Assembly: GCA_002320245.1 (NCBI GenBank)
Contig: DCKD01000087.1
Coordinates: 124,001-188,000, forward strand
Source: Lachnospiraceae bacterium UBA1683
Lineage (GTDB): Bacteria; Bacillota; Clostridia; Lachnospirales; Lachnospiraceae
Direction: 5' to 3'
DNA length: 64,000 nucleotides
Shown: in pieces, positions 63,301-64,000 of the stretch
How positions within the stretch are numbered: position 1 is the first letter of the stretch
Layout: each line of letters begins with the position of its first letter
Translations under genes and position numbers: made by a program
The notes under the pieces: generated by a model
Database searches by the model: none
Told to the model about the DNA's origin: nothing
Seen by the model: only the letters and a program-made list of their open reading frames with translations

Positions 63301-64000
63301 AGCCAGAATCTGCCCTGTCACACGGTTCTTCAGTGCCAGTTTTTTATTAAACTTATACCGTCCCACTTTCGCAAGGTCATAACGTCTTGCGTCAAAGAAC
63401 ATACTTGTAATCAGGCTTTCCGCGCTGTCCACTGCGAGCGGCTCACCCGGACGAATCTTTTTGTACAGTTCTAACAGACCTTCCTGATAGCTCTCAGCAG
63501 TGTCCTTTCCAAAGCTCGCAAGAATCTTCGGTTCCTCTCCGAAGAGTTCGATAATCTCTGCGTTTGTACCGATACCAAGTGCACGGATTAATACGGTAAT
63601 CGGTACTTTTCTTGTTCGGTCAACACGAACGTAAAAAACGTCATTGGAGTCTGTCTCATATTCCAGCCATGCTCCACGGTTTGGGATAACTGTGGATGAA
63701 TACAGTTCTTTTCCCAGTTTATCATGGGCGATACCATAATAAATACCAGGAGAACGTACAAGCTGGCTTACGATAACACGCTCTGCACCGTTGATTACAA
63801 AAGTTCCTGTCTTTGTCATCAGCGGAAGGTCTCCCATGAAAATCTCATGCTCGTTAATCTCATCAGTCTCTTTGTTGTAAAGTCTTACTTTTACTTTCAA
63901 AGGTGCGGCGTAAGTTGCATCACGCTCTTTACACTCTTCGATTGTGTACTTCACCTCATCCTCGCAGAGTCTGAAATCAACAAATTCCAGACTGAAATGA
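60319..64000 (-). CDS. rpoB: DNA-directed RNA polymerase beta subunit, partial (5' end outside window)
   Basis: The second large subunit, cut by the right edge: the reading frame stays open to 64000, and the residues before [16 protein letters not shown] ([15 protein letters not shown]) are typical RpoB sequence, so the internal Met at 63954 is not the start. The rifampicin region is present and looks wild type ([39 protein letters not shown] in two blocks). The active-site lysine region is [15 protein letters not shown]. The C-terminus is a long acidic tail ([19 protein letters not shown]). About 1226 residues are visible. Operon with rpoC. Confidence 0.97.
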   Translation of the reverse strand, partial: HFSLEFVDFRLCEDEVKYTIEECKERDATYAAPLKVKVRLYNKETDEINEHEIFMGDLPLMTKTGTFVINGAERVIVSQLVRSPGIYYGIAHDKLGKELYSSTVIPNRGAWLEYETDSNDVFYVRVDRTRKVPITVLIRALGIGTNAEIIELFGEEPKILASFGKDTAESYQEGLLELYKKIRPGEPLAVDSAESLITSMFFDARRYDLAKVGRYKFNKKLALKNRVTGQILAEDVVSAVTGEVVAEKGTKITREIADAIQNSAAPYLWVEGEDESRNIKVLSNMMVDLEAVVDIDPAEVGVTEQVYYPVLAGLLEETAGDIDELKECIRRDIHDLIPKHITKEDILASINYNMHLEYGMGNDDDIDHLGNRRIRAVGELLQNQYRIGLSRLERVVRERMTTQDQDGVSPQSLINIKPVTAAVKEFFGSSQLSQFMDQNNPLGELTHKRRLSALGPGGLSRDRAGFEVRDVHYSHYGRMCPVETPEGPNIGLINSLACYARINQYGFVEAPYRKIDKTDPMNPVVTDEVVYMTADEEDNYHVAQANEPLDEEGHFIHKNVSGRYREETQEYERNKFDYMDVSPKMVFSVATALIPFLQNDDANRALMGSNMQRQAVPLLSTEAPVVGTGLEVKAAVDSGVCVVAEEGGVVERSTSTEVTIRQDDGNRKTYKLIKYLRSNQSNCYNQMPIVDKDERVEKGQVIADGPSTSNGEIALGKNPLIGFMTWEGYNYEDAVLLSERLVQDDVYTSVHIEEYEAEARDTKLGPEEITRDIPGVGDDALKDLDERGIIRIGAEVRAGDILVGKVTPKGETELTAEERLLRAIFGEKAREVRDTSLKVPHGEYGIIVDAKVFTRENGDELSPGVNQSVRIYIAQKRKISVGDKMAGRHGNKGVVSRVLPVEDMPYLPNGRPLDIVLNPLGVPSRMNIGQVLEIHLSLAAKALGFNIATPVFDGANENDIMDTLDLANDYVNLEWEEFEKKHGEELLPEVLQYLSDNREHRKLWKGVPLSRDGKVRLRDGRTGEYFDSPVTIGHMHYLKLHHLVDDKIHARSTGPYSLVTQQPLGGKAQFGGQRFGEMEVWALEAYGASYTLQEILTVKSDDVVGRVKTYEAIIKGENIPEPGIPESFKVLLKELQSLALDVRVLREKENNEYEEVKMMESVDYGNTNLNSIIEGDRRYRDEESYSDHGYTEQEFVDGELENVEPEDDEDFDEDAVIDFDEILDEE

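Overview
The window looks like chromosomal DNA of a spore-forming, low-to-mid GC Firmicute of the Clostridia, most probably a Lachnospiraceae gut anaerobe. This assignment is inferred from gene content: type III glutamine synthetase, archaeal/eukaryal-type ProRS behind a T-box, a GlgC/GlgD pair, SpoVG, a membrane pyrophosphatase, RapZ-WhiA-Crh, DnaD/DnaI, a long PRPP synthetase and a KTGD-type cell-wall sorting tail. No phage, plasmid, CRISPR array or intact insertion sequence was found. Most of the window is core genome, with small interspersed repeats and gene relics in the gaps.

Layout. 1-2.2 kb: an ABC-2 export system (GldG-like subunit cut by the left edge, permease, ATPase). 2.35-6.3 kb: sbcDC nuclease operon. 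6.3-8.9 kb: a predicted ABC-class ATPase and a decayed ORF. 8.9-13.3 kb: glnA (type III), class II aldolase and cutC. 13.4-18.8 kb: an amino-sugar/glucose PTS block, with antiterminator-EIIA-EIICB and nagB-nagA as two operons that both begin with a RAT/terminator switch. 18.8-20.3 kb: response-regulator relic, tspO, group II intron relic and tRNA-Glu. 20.4-24.6 kb: lipid kinase, then murB-rapZ-whiA-crh. 25-31.5 kb: CNNM/CorC-type protein, tRNA-Ser, a sporulation-type amidase, glmM, a HAD phosphatase, mtnA and rpiB. 31.5-36.7 kb: a decayed UPF0597 gene and the str operon rpsL-rpsG-fusA-tuf. 36.7-41.4 kb: T-box-proS, a telA-like gene and xpaC. 41.5-46.6 kb: pseudouridine synthase, spoVG, glgC-glgD and murC. 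46.6-50.1 kb: dnaD-dnaI-prs behind two DnaA boxes. 50.2-56.2 kb: YibE/F protein, a wall-anchored metallophosphatase and hppA. 56.6-64 kb: rpoB-rpoC (rpoB cut by the right edge).

How it fits together. The PTS/nag block would import and phosphorylate an amino sugar or glucose, then deacetylate (NagA) and deaminate (NagB) it to fructose-6-P. glmM and murB/murC use the same amino-sugar pool for cell-wall synthesis, and RapZ, WhiA and Crh are regulators connected with wall, division and carbon control. Translation and transcription genes (str operon, rpoBC, proS, two tRNAs) make up much of the rest.

The clearest second-look items are the shared RAT switch of the PTS and nag operons, a Crh-type HPr with Asp15 and Ser46, a group IIC-like intron fragment directly after a tRNA terminator, several families of short dispersed palindromes, and a structured 290-nt insertion between the proS T-box and proS. 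I did not find a convincing wholly new multi-gene system.
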